A stretch of DNA of 64,000 bases, taken from the NCBI GenBank assembly GCA_029959195.1, contig CP114124.1, forward strand, positions 868,001 through 932,000, written 5' to 3'. The position numbers and the translations under genes are program-made. This DNA is from Dictyophora rubrovolvata. Taxonomy: Eukaryota > Basidiomycota > Agaricomycetes > Phallales > Phallaceae. Shown here in pieces: positions 54,480 through 64,000 of this stretch (position 1 is the stretch's first letter; every line of letters begins with the position of its first letter). A model generated the notes under the pieces. The model searched no databases and had not been told where the DNA came from. It saw only the letters and a list, made by a program, of their open reading frames with translations.

Positions 54480-56505
54480 CAGCATGAGCGTGTTCTTATT
54501 TTTGTATCGGTTTAATCCCTATTTTCTTGTCGTTGTCGGTTCGAATTTCAAAAGCAAGAGTAGAGATCGGTTCAATTATATCAATAAATTATCGGGACAG
54601 GACATTGCTTCTAACGAAATTTATAGTTAATGACAGGAAGGTTGCAACTGGCAATCAATTCTCAACAGAGCAAATTTACGGTTCCTATTAATTAAGGACC
54701 GCCAGGGTATATTTCGTATTAGCGATTCCTACCGAGTTACTGCCACCGTCTAACACCACAAAAAAACGTTGCCTGCACGTTCATTTGCAATAATGAGAAA
54801 ACAAAGCCGAGTAAAGGACAAAAATGAGATACATACACCCAAGGGGACCCAAGGTAACACAGATTGTCATCATTTGATGAAGTGCCGTTATCGACCATGA
54901 GAAATGTCCCGCCGTCCGCTCCACCAATTTGACTATTGTACTGTCTAGGCCATATTTGGGCATCAGGTGTGAAGGTGTACATTTGCTAAAAAGGGTGGTT
55001 CAAAGACTTGGGATTGTCGTGAAAGATCAGGTTAGACCGTCTTACATTTCCAATTTGAAAGTTCATGTTTTGCAATTTAGTGGGATCATCGACCCTCAGG
55101 TAACTCGTGTCGTCGTCGATTATAGCACCAGCTTGTTCGGCGTAAGTTTGAAAGGAATTGTTGGGTAAAGAAATGGATACCCCGGCTATGTTAGTGCAAT
55201 CAGGTAAATAAAGCGGCATGTTATCTTGAAGAGCTCACCCGAATTAAGAATGCATTGTCCTTCGAATATCTGTACTGATTGGTTTCCATCACCAAGCCTA
55301 AAGCAGCACATATTAAATTGACTTGAATTTCAGTACGTATATATCCTTACGTGATCGATACGTCAAAAGCCCAGAATTGTTCGAAACCGTTCGGAATCGG
55401 GACAAATTGGACTGGTGAAGTTAGCCCCTCGTCACTGAATCCACCCCAATCTATGCGCCCCAAATCGTTCGAAGCCAAAGGAGTTATCAATAAACTTGTC
55501 ATATTTTGCGGAACTATACCATTCTTGAGTAGGCTGTCCGGTATGGTAGGAATGATGCTTTCGTTGGGGCTTAAAGTACCAAAGCCTTGTACAGGCATGC
55601 CGATACCCATTACACCGTCGACGTCTAGAAAATAGAATTCAGAATTTGTAAAAATAATTAGAGCACCGGTGCATACCACCAACAATCCCGAATATGTCGG
55701 AGAAGTTTGCTGACCCGAAGGATTGTATGAATCGTCGATTGATACCCGGAAGCTCCATAGTGTCGGTAACTAGATATTCAGAAAAAGAACGTGATAGTCT
55801 CCCTTTTTTTTCGTGCGAGAGTTTTTCTTACATTCTGTACCCTTAACCGAAACGAGGAAGTCATATCCGAGGGAAAAAATCTGTCCAGTATTGGTGGACG
55901 AGTTCGAAGGAAGATAGGGAAGACCATCTCCAATCCATGTATTCGCATGTAGAGTGTCGACACCGAGTGTGTACATCCCGTTTCCGATTTTAACATTTAT
56001 GGTAGCACCCATGAAGAATATCTAATGCTTATTAGTTGGCGAAAACATTATTCTAGACAAGTTGAACGAAGGCAAATATGCTGTACTGACGGAGGTCTGC
56101 AACGGAGATTGGTCGCTCGATGAAGAGCGAGCGCGTATGGGATCTTTCCTGATAATATCACGCCCAGTTAATTTCCCGCCAGAAAGGTCGGAACGTGTCT
56201 TCGGGTCTACAGAGTACGAGCCTGAGGTTGATGCCGGCTCGTCAGAAGCCCGTTGGGCATTGCAGACTGCAAGACTGCTAATACATAGAGTAAAGAATAG
56301 GGTAAAGAGCAATGTATAGCCTTTCATGTGTGTAAGACTGATGAAGGGAACAAAGCGTGGGGGACGAACGCGTTGCTGGGCCTTGCATTTATTTATATTA
56401 TGTAGCATAGTAGCAGTGCATACGCCGTTCAAGACCGTTTCTTGATGGTTTCCTGGTGGTTTCACCGGTCTTATGCACAGTAAGGACACCATACTGTACC
56501 GGAAT
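54480..56505. repeat. Near-palindrome, left arm
   Basis: About 2.0 kb that is the reverse complement of 56855-58886, with scattered substitutions and small indels. It starts about 15 bp after the end of the GUT1 duplication arm. It contains pseudoprotease copy 2 with its promoter. Confidence 0.94.
54688..56327 (-). pseudogene. Pepsin-fold pseudoprotease, copy 2
   Basis: Paralogue of the gene at 13161-14847. Start MKGYTLLFTLFFTLCISSLA at 56327 (signal peptide). The exon carries an in-frame TAG after FSPTNKH where copy 1 has CAG (Gln), so translation would stop before the protease domain unless that piece is spliced out. The domain continues in frame: LGVDTLHANTWIGDGLPYLP (DTL in place of DTG), DVDGVMGIGMPVQG, WAFDVSIT, then across an intron ILNS|AGVSISLPNNSF, where the second catalytic Asp is Asn, and the C-terminal FFVVLDGG-type ending with stop at 54688. 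Same exon layout as copy 1. Shares the TAG with copy 3. Confidence 0.75.
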
Positions 56506-56854
56506 CTCAAAAAGTTCAAGTTTATTGCCAGTACCATATTTAATATTTATATACGTTTTCCTGGTTCGACCACGGCAGACTCAAAGCCGAAGCAGGAACC
56601 ATCGAATAAATAATATACCTCATCATCGTTGGCGATGTTGGTTGGGTGTCATAATATATATATAACAACGGGCTCGGGCTGTGAGCCATAACCCAAAAAG
56701 CGACTGGGTAGGTCTGACTATAACCTTTCTTTGGACTTTTCTATTACCTGTTTTTAGAAACCCTCTCGTGCTCGGAGGTCATGTCGTGGGGCAGCGATGC
56801 GCCCCTGTCCAAATCCGGGCAACGAGGGATTATAGGCGATGCATAAAACAATAT
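56506..56854. other. Palindrome spacer
   Basis: About 350 bp between the two arms, with an AT repeat (ATATATATATA near 56652). The right edge resembles the promoter of copy 1 at 14.99-15.04 kb more than the left edge does, which suggests the left arm was copied from the right. No gene. Confidence 0.6.
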
Positions 56855-58886
56855 ACGGTAGTATACGGTGTCCCTACTGTGCATAAGACCGGTGAAACCA
56901 TCAGGAAACCTCCAAGAAACGGTCTTGAACGGCGTATGCACTGCTACTATGCTACATAATATAAATAAATGCAAGGCCCAGCAACGCGTTCGTCCCCCAC
57001 GCTTTGTTCCCTTCATCAGTCTTACACACATGAAAGGCTATACATTGCTCTTTACCCTATTCTTTACTCTATGTATTAGCAGTCTTGCAGTCTGCAATGC
57101 CCAACGGGCTTCTGACGAGCCGGCATCAACCTCAGGCTCGTACTCTGTAGACCCGAAGACACGTTCCGACCTTTCTGGCGGGAAATTAACTGGGCGTGAT
57201 ATTATCAGGAAAGATCCCATACGCGCTCGCTCTTCATCGAGCGACCAATCCCCGCAATCTCCGTTGCAGAACTCCGTCAGTACAGCATATTTGCCTTCGT
57301 TCAACTTGTCTAGAATAATGTTTTCGCCAACTAATAAGCATTAGATATTCTTCATGGGTGCTACCATAAATGTTAAAATCGGAAACGGGATGTACACACT
57401 CGGTGTCGACACTCTACATGCGAATACATGGATTGGAAATGATCTTCCCTATCTTCCTTCGAACTCGTCCACCAATACTGGACAGATTTTTTCCCTCGGA
57501 TATGACTTCCTCGCTTCGGTTAAGGGTACAGAATGTAAGAAAAACTCTCGCGCGAAAAAAAAGGGAGACTATCACGTTCTTTTTCTGAATATCTAGTTAC
57601 CGACACTATGGAGCTTCCGGGTATCAATCGACGATTCATACAATCCTTCGGGTCAGCAAACTTCTCCGACATATTTGGGAATATTGGTGGTATGCACCGG
57701 TGCTCTAATTATTTTTACAAATTCTGAATTCTATTTTCTAGACGTCGACGGTGTAATGGGTATCGGCATGCCTGTACAAGGCTTTGGTACTTTAAGCCCC
57801 AACGAAAGCATCATTCCTACCATACCGGACAGCCTACTCAAGAATGGTATAGTTCCGCAAAATATGACAAGTTTATTGATAACTCCTTTGGCTTCGAACG
57901 ATTCGGGGCGCATAGATTGGGGTGGGTTCAGTGACGAGGGGCTAACTTCACCAGTCCAATTTGTCCCGATTCCGAACGGTTTCGAACAATTCTGGGCTTT
58001 TGACGTATCGATCACGTAAGGATATATACGTACTGAAATTCAAGTCAATTTAATATGTGCTGCTTTAGGCTTGGTGATGGAAACCAATCAGTACAGATAT
58101 TCGAAGGACAATGCATTCTTAATTCGGGTGAGCTCTTCAAGATAACATGCCGCTTTATTTACCTGATTGCACTAACATAGCCGGGATATCCATTTATTTA
58201 CCCAACAATTCCTTTCAAACTTACGCCGAACAAGTTGGTGCTGTAAACGACGACGACACGGGTTTCGTGAGGGTCGATGATCCCACTAAATTGCAAAACA
58301 TGAACTTTCAAATTGGAAATGTAAGACGGTCTAACCTGATCTTTCACGACAATCCCAAGTCTTTGAACCACCCTTTTAGAAAATATACAACTTCATACCT
58401 GATGCCCAAATATGGCCTAGACAGTACAATAGTCAAATTGGTGGAGCAGACAATGGGACATTTCTCGTCGTCGACAACCACACTTCATCAAATGATGACA
58501 ATCTGTGTTACCTTGGGTCCCCTTGGGTGTATGTATCTCATTTTTGTCCTTTACTCGGCTTTGTTTTCTCATTATTGCAAATGAACGTGCAGGCAACGTT
58601 TTTTTGTGGTGTTAGACGGTGGCAGTAACTCGGTAGGAATCGCTAACACGAAATATACTTTGGCGGTCTTTAATCAATAGGATCACCGTAAATTTGCTCT
58701 GTTGAGAATTGATTGCCAGTTGCAACCTTCCTGTCATTAACTATAAATTTCGTTAGAAGCAATGTCCTGTCCCGATAATTTATTGATATAATTGAACCGA
58801 TCTCTACTCTTGCTTTTGAAATTCGAACCGACAACGACAAGAAAATAGGGATTAAACTGTTATAAAAATAAGAACCGTTCATGCTC
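56855..58886. repeat. Near-palindrome, right arm
   Basis: Mirror of 54480-56505. Ends at ATGCTCAAA, matching the left arm's start. Contains pseudoprotease copy 3. Confidence 0.94.
57030..58680 (+). pseudogene. Pepsin-fold pseudoprotease, copy 3
   Basis: Mirror-image sister of copy 2. Start MKGYTLLFTLFFTLCISSLA at 57030; the same in-frame TAG follows TNKH near 57342; first loop VDTLHANTWIGNDLPYLP; second loop ILNS|AGISIYLPNNSF with Asn instead of the catalytic Asp. The final exon gives RFFVVLDGGSNSVGIANTKY and ends at 58680. It has a 6-bp (two-codon) insertion in the propeptide relative to copy 2 (QSPQSPLQ against QSPLQ). Introns look spliceable. Probably not a working protease. Confidence 0.75.
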
Positions 58887-58955
58887 AAACATCAAAGTAT
58901 GAAAATCAGATATGGTATCAACATATTCTTGTTTAAACGGGATGAATACATTATA

Positions 58956-61900
58956 TTACCCAAACCCCCCGGTTGACAAAGACGGCGGCAGAGTACCGCA
59001 TCCAATAGTCTCATCACTAGTTAATTCCAATTCAATAAGCCCTCCCTGAACAAATGTCTCGAATTCCAGATAACAATTTGATTTCCATGGTTGACCATTA
59101 ATAGTTACACTCTAAAATGAGTAGCAATCCTTGAATCATGTACCAGTGCCTCCAATCCGGATCTCTTACCTTAACATATAATTTCCCGATGCCCGATGCA
59201 GGATTTCCCAAAAAATTCTTAGTAGCAATTGTGGTGGTGGTATTAAAAAGCGGATTATAAAATGATATCGACGGGAAATAGGGGGAAGACAATAAATATT
59301 GCGTGGTGGCCGGGACCGGATAGAGACCCGCCATATAAAACAATACGTATGATCCCATCGCACCTAATTAAAAAAAATTACACGATGAAAAAAGACTTTG
59401 ACCTCGAGAAACATAAAGGTGATACCAGAATCTGTAACGCAACATGATTAGAAACTCAAATTGTGAAAACACCGGAATATTCTCACCATCATTCCCTGGA
59501 AGCCCCTCTCGCGTGATATTAAACTCTGCGGTGATGATTTGACGACTCCTTTGAGTACTTAGTGCTGGGCGATCGGCATAATGATACATATAAGGTATTT
59601 GTTGCGAAGGCTCATTTGTTGAGTCAAAATATTTCTGCCAGAGTAGATAAGTAATACGTATAACGAGTCCCATTTTACAGAGGTTTTTTTCGGCCTGAGC
59701 TTACTTGATCCAGAATATGATTTAAACGTTCTATGAACTTTTGAGGCCCTCCCTGAAGTGAAATCAACTTCGCAGTATCATGGGGCACATACTAGAGAAT
59801 TGATCTAAACACGTTCGGCAATGAAGCATGGGAAACTTACCTGTGAATACTATAGAAAAAGTTCAAAAGTTTTCGAGAAAAAGTCAAAAACAATTGTTCT
59901 TACAATCATGGGAGACGACTCGTAAAAACCGTCACGATTTCGTGAGTCCAAGTAGCACGTTGAGTGGGTAGGATCTTTGACCGAACAATGTCGAGGATCC
60001 GTATATGTAAAATTTCCATTGGAATTACGCAGCTAAATAAAAAGTAAAGTCGTTGCAGGTTTGGTATAATCTTTGTATTTTAGACCACCCACCTGCATGA
60101 ATCCGACTATATCTTCTACATGAGGTAGTACAACTGACGAATCCCCTAAGATATGTACACCTGTCAGAAGACTCGTATGAGCACTATAATGAACTCTAAA
60201 TACAGTTATTGATAAAATTCTTGGATCTTAACGTATACTAAAAACAGTCAGCAGGTAAACAAGTATCATGACATGATCAAAGCACCTTTTCAGCATCCTC
60301 AGTTTTTCCCAAAAGTTTTGCGACTTGAGCAATAGCAAAATCATCAAATGCATACTGTTACAAGACCATCCAGCGTTTTAGCGTGAATTTGAAAAAATCA
60401 ACAGTACCTCTAAAGCACGAGAAACCTGGCGAGTATTTGCACCGCCACGAGTAACAACGTCGGACGGTAAAAACCCTACTATTTCGTCAAAAACAATAGA
60501 AACTAACGAGGGGTGAAAACATAGTATACCATGTTTTATCCACAGCGAAGCTTGACGTCCTTGAAGATCCCAGTTGAATGGCTCTTTCTCTGCGTCTGCG
60601 ATAAGAGCATCGTATAGATCATTAGTGGAAACGTTGAGAGCTTCCGCTTGCTCGTGAAATCTACATGTAGCAGTAGCAGCCCATTGATTGGTTCACCACA
60701 AAAAAATCAATTTCCGCATACTTGACGAAAAATTCTCCCAGGATAGGATCCGCATCTATAGTACTGTGAGGACTCGGGGTATTCGCAGTTCATGGCAAAA
60801 GTCGAACGTACTGCTGCCACCTTGAATCCATTGTTGAACTGTTGCACTGCGACATTCGGGTAACCACCCTAAACTTTAGACATTAGGGAATGTCTTTTCC
60901 GATGGAAAGGTTTACCCACCTTCATGTTTTTGAATATCAATCATACCTCGAACAACTCTCGAAAAAGTAATCGGGTCGTGTAAAGACATCAATGGATATA
61001 GTGTACGGTAAGTATCCCACTTACAGGAAATCAGTTCCAATTAAATGTCATCCATAGTATGAAAAAATGCTTACATTGCAATAAAATGAATCGTAATAAG
61101 GTTCCGTTGACTTCCATGAAGGATTTTCACCCGTGTCTGAATTAAAGGCAAAAAATGGACAATTAAGAACGTCGGTCTTTTGATAGTTTTGAAGTGAAAA
61201 AAAAACCCTGACGTACAGTCGGCAGGAACTATATGAGTCCTATACAACTATTCTATTTTATAGGGAAAACGCGAGGAGGCTACACCATGACTCACTCACC
61301 GAAGAGTAGAACAAAATTGTAGTTTCGGGGTCAACAGCAGTAGTATCTATCTTAATTCGTCCTAGAAGCTCGTTCCACTGCTGCTGTGCCGCCTCTCTGA
61401 CAAAGTCAAAGTCAAATACAGGTATTTCCTCCTCAGCATTTCCACACGCTTGATCTGTTGAGATAAGTGATAGCCCGACACGAACGAGTATAGATGTTTG
61501 GGTGCCAATATTTGGATTTTTCCTAAAGCTTAAAATTCCTCCAACCTCGCGTGCTAGTGAATTACACAGTGAAGATTCACCGAGACGGCCATGATTTTAA
61601 CTCAAAAAGTATCGTACCAAATTTTTTGGATACTGCAGTATTGGGCTTTAAAACATCGTCCATCCATATACCGTATTCAATCGGTTTATCAAAGTGATAT
61701 CCCTCTCCTTGAAAATCAGCACAAAAATAGGCTGAATACATTGCGGCACCAAAGGACGATAAATAAACACCGCCTCCGGTCATACGACCTATATATAAAA
61801 TTGAATGGTGATGCTGGGGTCATTAGGGAACAAGCATACCGGTGGAAGGAGTGATGTTCACGGTGGGGATTTGGTTATACATTTGACCATCATTGGTAAC

Positions 61901-62747
61901 ATCAACAAGAATTCGAGGTACAGAGGTGTTAGGGGGAAAGGTATATCGGTGAAGAGCAGTTCGTCGAGTGGCTGTAAGCTCGGCTTTGATTCCTGTGGAC
62001 TGTATAGGAAACGTTAGGAAAGGTATCTATTAAAAAAACGGTATTGTTTAATACGTACCAACTCACTTGAAAAATATCCCGGGGAAGCTTCATCAGCAGG
62101 CGACCCTATTATTTAGAATTGAGGGAAGAAAAGGTTCTTGAACAAAATCGTATAGAAAGTTCACACCATCTGGAAGCACTTTTCGAAGCGTTTTACGAGA
62201 CTTCGCGGAGGGTTTGCAATTCGCCAAGCCCCCACGACAAGCAGCAATGGGCCAGACTTTGAAATTGGAAAGCGAGGCAGCCTTTGGTTATCTGATTAAG
62301 GAAAAGGGGACTACATAACGTATCAACGATTGACAACTTACACCCCCTGTACCATCGTCGTGAAGTTGGCTGAAGCCTGTTGCATTGTACATAGGATTCG
62401 AATCATATCCTGCTTGCTGAATTATACTTCAGACGAAGGAGTTGCATTATGTGTTAAAGTTAAATTACGTTTCCGGGAGAATCGGTGTCTAGCCCTGCTT
62501 TGACCATTCCGTGCGGCACCGTTGCCCCTAAGCAAGTAACGTGAAATATATTACACCTTTCTTTCGACAATGGACTCTTACCAGGAAAAACGTGACCATC
62601 ATTAGTCGTTCCAATGAAAAGGTTTACAAATTTTGTCCAGTCGACTTCCCAGTCATCGTCATCCACTTCAGACGAGGTAGGAGTGACTGCTAGACCCCTT
62701 GCGTAAAAAGCCAGGAAAATGAGGAAAATACATAGCTTCTGTCTCAT
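58956..62747 (-). CDS. GH92 family alpha-1,2-mannosidase, secreted
   Basis: Calcium-dependent exo-alpha-mannosidase of family GH92, expected in the secretory pathway or outside the cell. Start MRQKLCIFLIFLAFYARGLA (signal peptide), then WTKFVNLFIGTTNDGHVFPG and ATVPHGMVKAGLDTDSPGN, YDSNPMYNATGFSQLHDDGT and FKVWPIAACRGGL, with ATRRTALHRYTFPP further on. The middle has MTGGGVYLSSFGAAMYSAYF, TTILFYSSLYRTHIVPADY, PYYDSFYCNWDTYRTLYPLM, GWLPECRSATVQQWIQGGSN|ADPILGEFFV, EPFNWDLQGRQASLWIKHGY and GGANTRQVSRALEYAFDDFA. The C-terminal part has QIPYMYHYADRPALSTQRSR and GSYVLFYMAGLYPVPATTQY, ending SVTINGQPWKSNCYLEFETF and a stop at 58956. Fifteen or more exons, with 45-60 bp introns. No break was noticed, but each splice site was not checked. 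Confidence 0.88.
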
Positions 62748-63248
62748 AGTATCACCTCTGATGATCGGGTTTCATGCGAACAAAAAGGACTCAAGTGACG
62801 TGTTGTAAATCTTTTAAATACGATTGATTTGCCAAGACAAAGTATGATCACCAATGGCATAGTGTGTACTTCTCCGATGATATCCCAGGCTCGAATAGCA
62901 TTGTATTGACATTTGATTTTCCCATTTAGTGTAGTAATTTCATATGGAGAGTGAGCATTCCATGGTTTGAATTCCGCCATGTTGAAGAGATGACAGCGAA
63001 AACAGTTAAAATCTGAAATTATTCTGATCTCTCAGAAACCCCATTCCAGTCAGGTCATCATCAATCTACACTGCAATGTAGATGAAAGGTTTGTTGGGGA
63101 AAAGTTGGTGAAATAGCTCCATAGAACGGAAGAAATTCCGGCCAGCTGTGAGGCCTCGTGAGGTGTAGCAGTCGCGCGAGCGCCTATAATCCTTCGGCGG
63201 AGATTTCCCGAACATGCCGAGGATTCCAACTCCGAAAATTGAAGGACA
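62748..63248. promoter_or_regulatory. GH92 / LYC1-like divergent promoter region
   Basis: About 500 bp between two divergent starts. A minus-strand open frame (62744-62980) lies upstream of the GH92 start with no family resemblance. No specific site identified. Confidence 0.4.
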
Positions 63249-64000
63249 ATGTCAACCAGATCTACTGTGGAGCATCTCGCTCAGTTTACGCTAGTCAGAG
63301 CAACTTCAGAACAGGTGAATAATAATTTTTGATGCTTCTAGACAAGCTTACTCAAATTTTTAAAATAGATATATGTGTCCCGGAAGCGCCAATTAACAAC
63401 ATGGGCGCGAGGAATGACCGAAGAGGAATTTGTCAGACGGGAAGAATTTTTAGAGGTTCAAGAACATGCTGGCGACAAATATATTGCATGGTGATAATTA
63501 AAAATTGACAAAAGAAAAATTTTATTCATTATTGTAGGGTACTTGTTCCTAGAGACAACACAACAACTCTCGATTACCCATGTTCTTGTGAAACGTGCGT
63601 ATATTTTCGTTATCAACGAATCAATCTCAAATTCAGAAAAAACAAAATATTAGATTTCGTCGGAAAGTCTTAGTATCAAAATCAGGCGTTGTGGAAACAA
63701 AGATCGGCTATGGAATTGCCTCTGTCTTCTGTGGTGAAGAACACAGAGGGAAAGGTTATGCTTCGCACATGATGCGTCTCCTGCATTATGCTTTGGCACC
63801 CCCGCATTCTCTGCCCTCATTTCCTGAAGAATGGGGTACGCCACCCCAACATGACCTTGCATTATACGATGCCCAACTTTCGGTACTTTACAGCGATGTC
63901 GGAGATTTTTATTCGCAGTGCGGTCCATCGCCTGCTACACCGGGTTGGCTGGTCAAAGATCCTATTAGCACAATTTGGAAAATGGATTTCATTACAGGCG
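63249..64000 (+). CDS. LYC1-like GNAT acetyltransferase (cut by window end)
   Basis: Similar to fungal LYC1-type lysine N-acetyltransferases of the GNAT superfamily. Start at 63249: MSTRSTVEHLAQFTLVRATS; after an intron come RKRQLTTWARGMTEEEFVRR and EFLEVQEHAGDKYIAW, then VLVPRDNTTTLDYPCSCET and FRRKVLVSKSGVVETKIGYG. The acetyl-CoA loop is IASVFCGEEHRGKGYASHMM (R/Q-x-x-G-x-G/A type, about 63720-63775). Further on are LHYALAPPHSLPS and SVLYSDVGDFYSQCGP. The frame is still open at the last base, so the C-terminus is missing. At least four exons. Confidence 0.75.

Noticed and set aside
54480-58886. Palindrome as the terminal inverted repeats of a DNA transposon
   Set aside because: The arms hold the same complete host-type gene and its promoter, no transposase lies in the 350-bp spacer, and no target duplication is visible at the outer ends.
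61577-61854. Plus-strand open frame opposite the GH92 gene
   Set aside because: The minus strand carries clear GH92 motifs at the same place; the plus frame is a shadow.

Overview
This 64-kb window is fungal nuclear DNA, most likely from an agaricomycete basidiomycete. Genes are dense and cut by many introns of about 50-60 bp, neighbours are often divergent or convergent with short gaps, and the proteins are those of a filamentous basidiomycete: a Q-rich SPT20, polyporopepsin-type proteases, an F-box/LRR protein, a Ty3 chromovirus and GH92. No species is claimed.

Left part, 1-31 kb: ordinary gene space. In order: a possible LTR-element tail (1-250), SPT20 of SAGA (+), a membrane-anchored TAP-like alpha/beta hydrolase (+), the ribosome-biogenesis helicase DBP9 (-), divergent COQ6 for ubiquinone synthesis (+, with an in-frame TGA at a conserved Trp), an F-box/LRR-like protein (+), a pepsin-fold probable pseudoprotease (-), a small secreted-protein candidate (+), ERV1 (+), mitochondrial bL36 (-), TRM82 (-), divergent exocyst SEC6 (+), NAD synthetase QNS1 (-), glycerol kinase GUT1 copy 1 (-) and an arrestin-like protein (+).

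Middle, 31.4-48.7 kb: a transposon island. Its spine is one Ty3/gypsy chromovirus fossil (33872-48701) with about 400-bp LTRs bounded by TGTCAGGG/CCCTGACA and a Tf1-like self-priming signature. Its gag, protease and RT regions are split by later insertions, several confirmed by target-site duplications (TSDs). Three of the inserted bodies (2.3-2.9 kb) belong to one family I do not recognise. They have TGT...ACA ends and 4-bp TSDs, and carry two related ORFs on the strand opposite to the host element. This is the best candidate for something undescribed.

Right part, 49-64 kb: a trypsin-fold protein with an internal charged helix (-), then an inverted segmental duplication of the GUT1 locus (51.65-54.47 kb mirrors 25.8-28.95 kb, including a scrap of QNS1). 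Directly abutting it is a 2-kb-armed near-palindrome holding two head-to-head copies of the pseudoprotease gene (54.5-58.9 kb). A GH92 alpha-mannosidase (-) and the start of a LYC1-like acetyltransferase (+) close the window.

The genes form no single pathway; they are housekeeping neighbours. The interest lies in the rearranged half: a nested retroelement island bracketed by inverted gene duplications.
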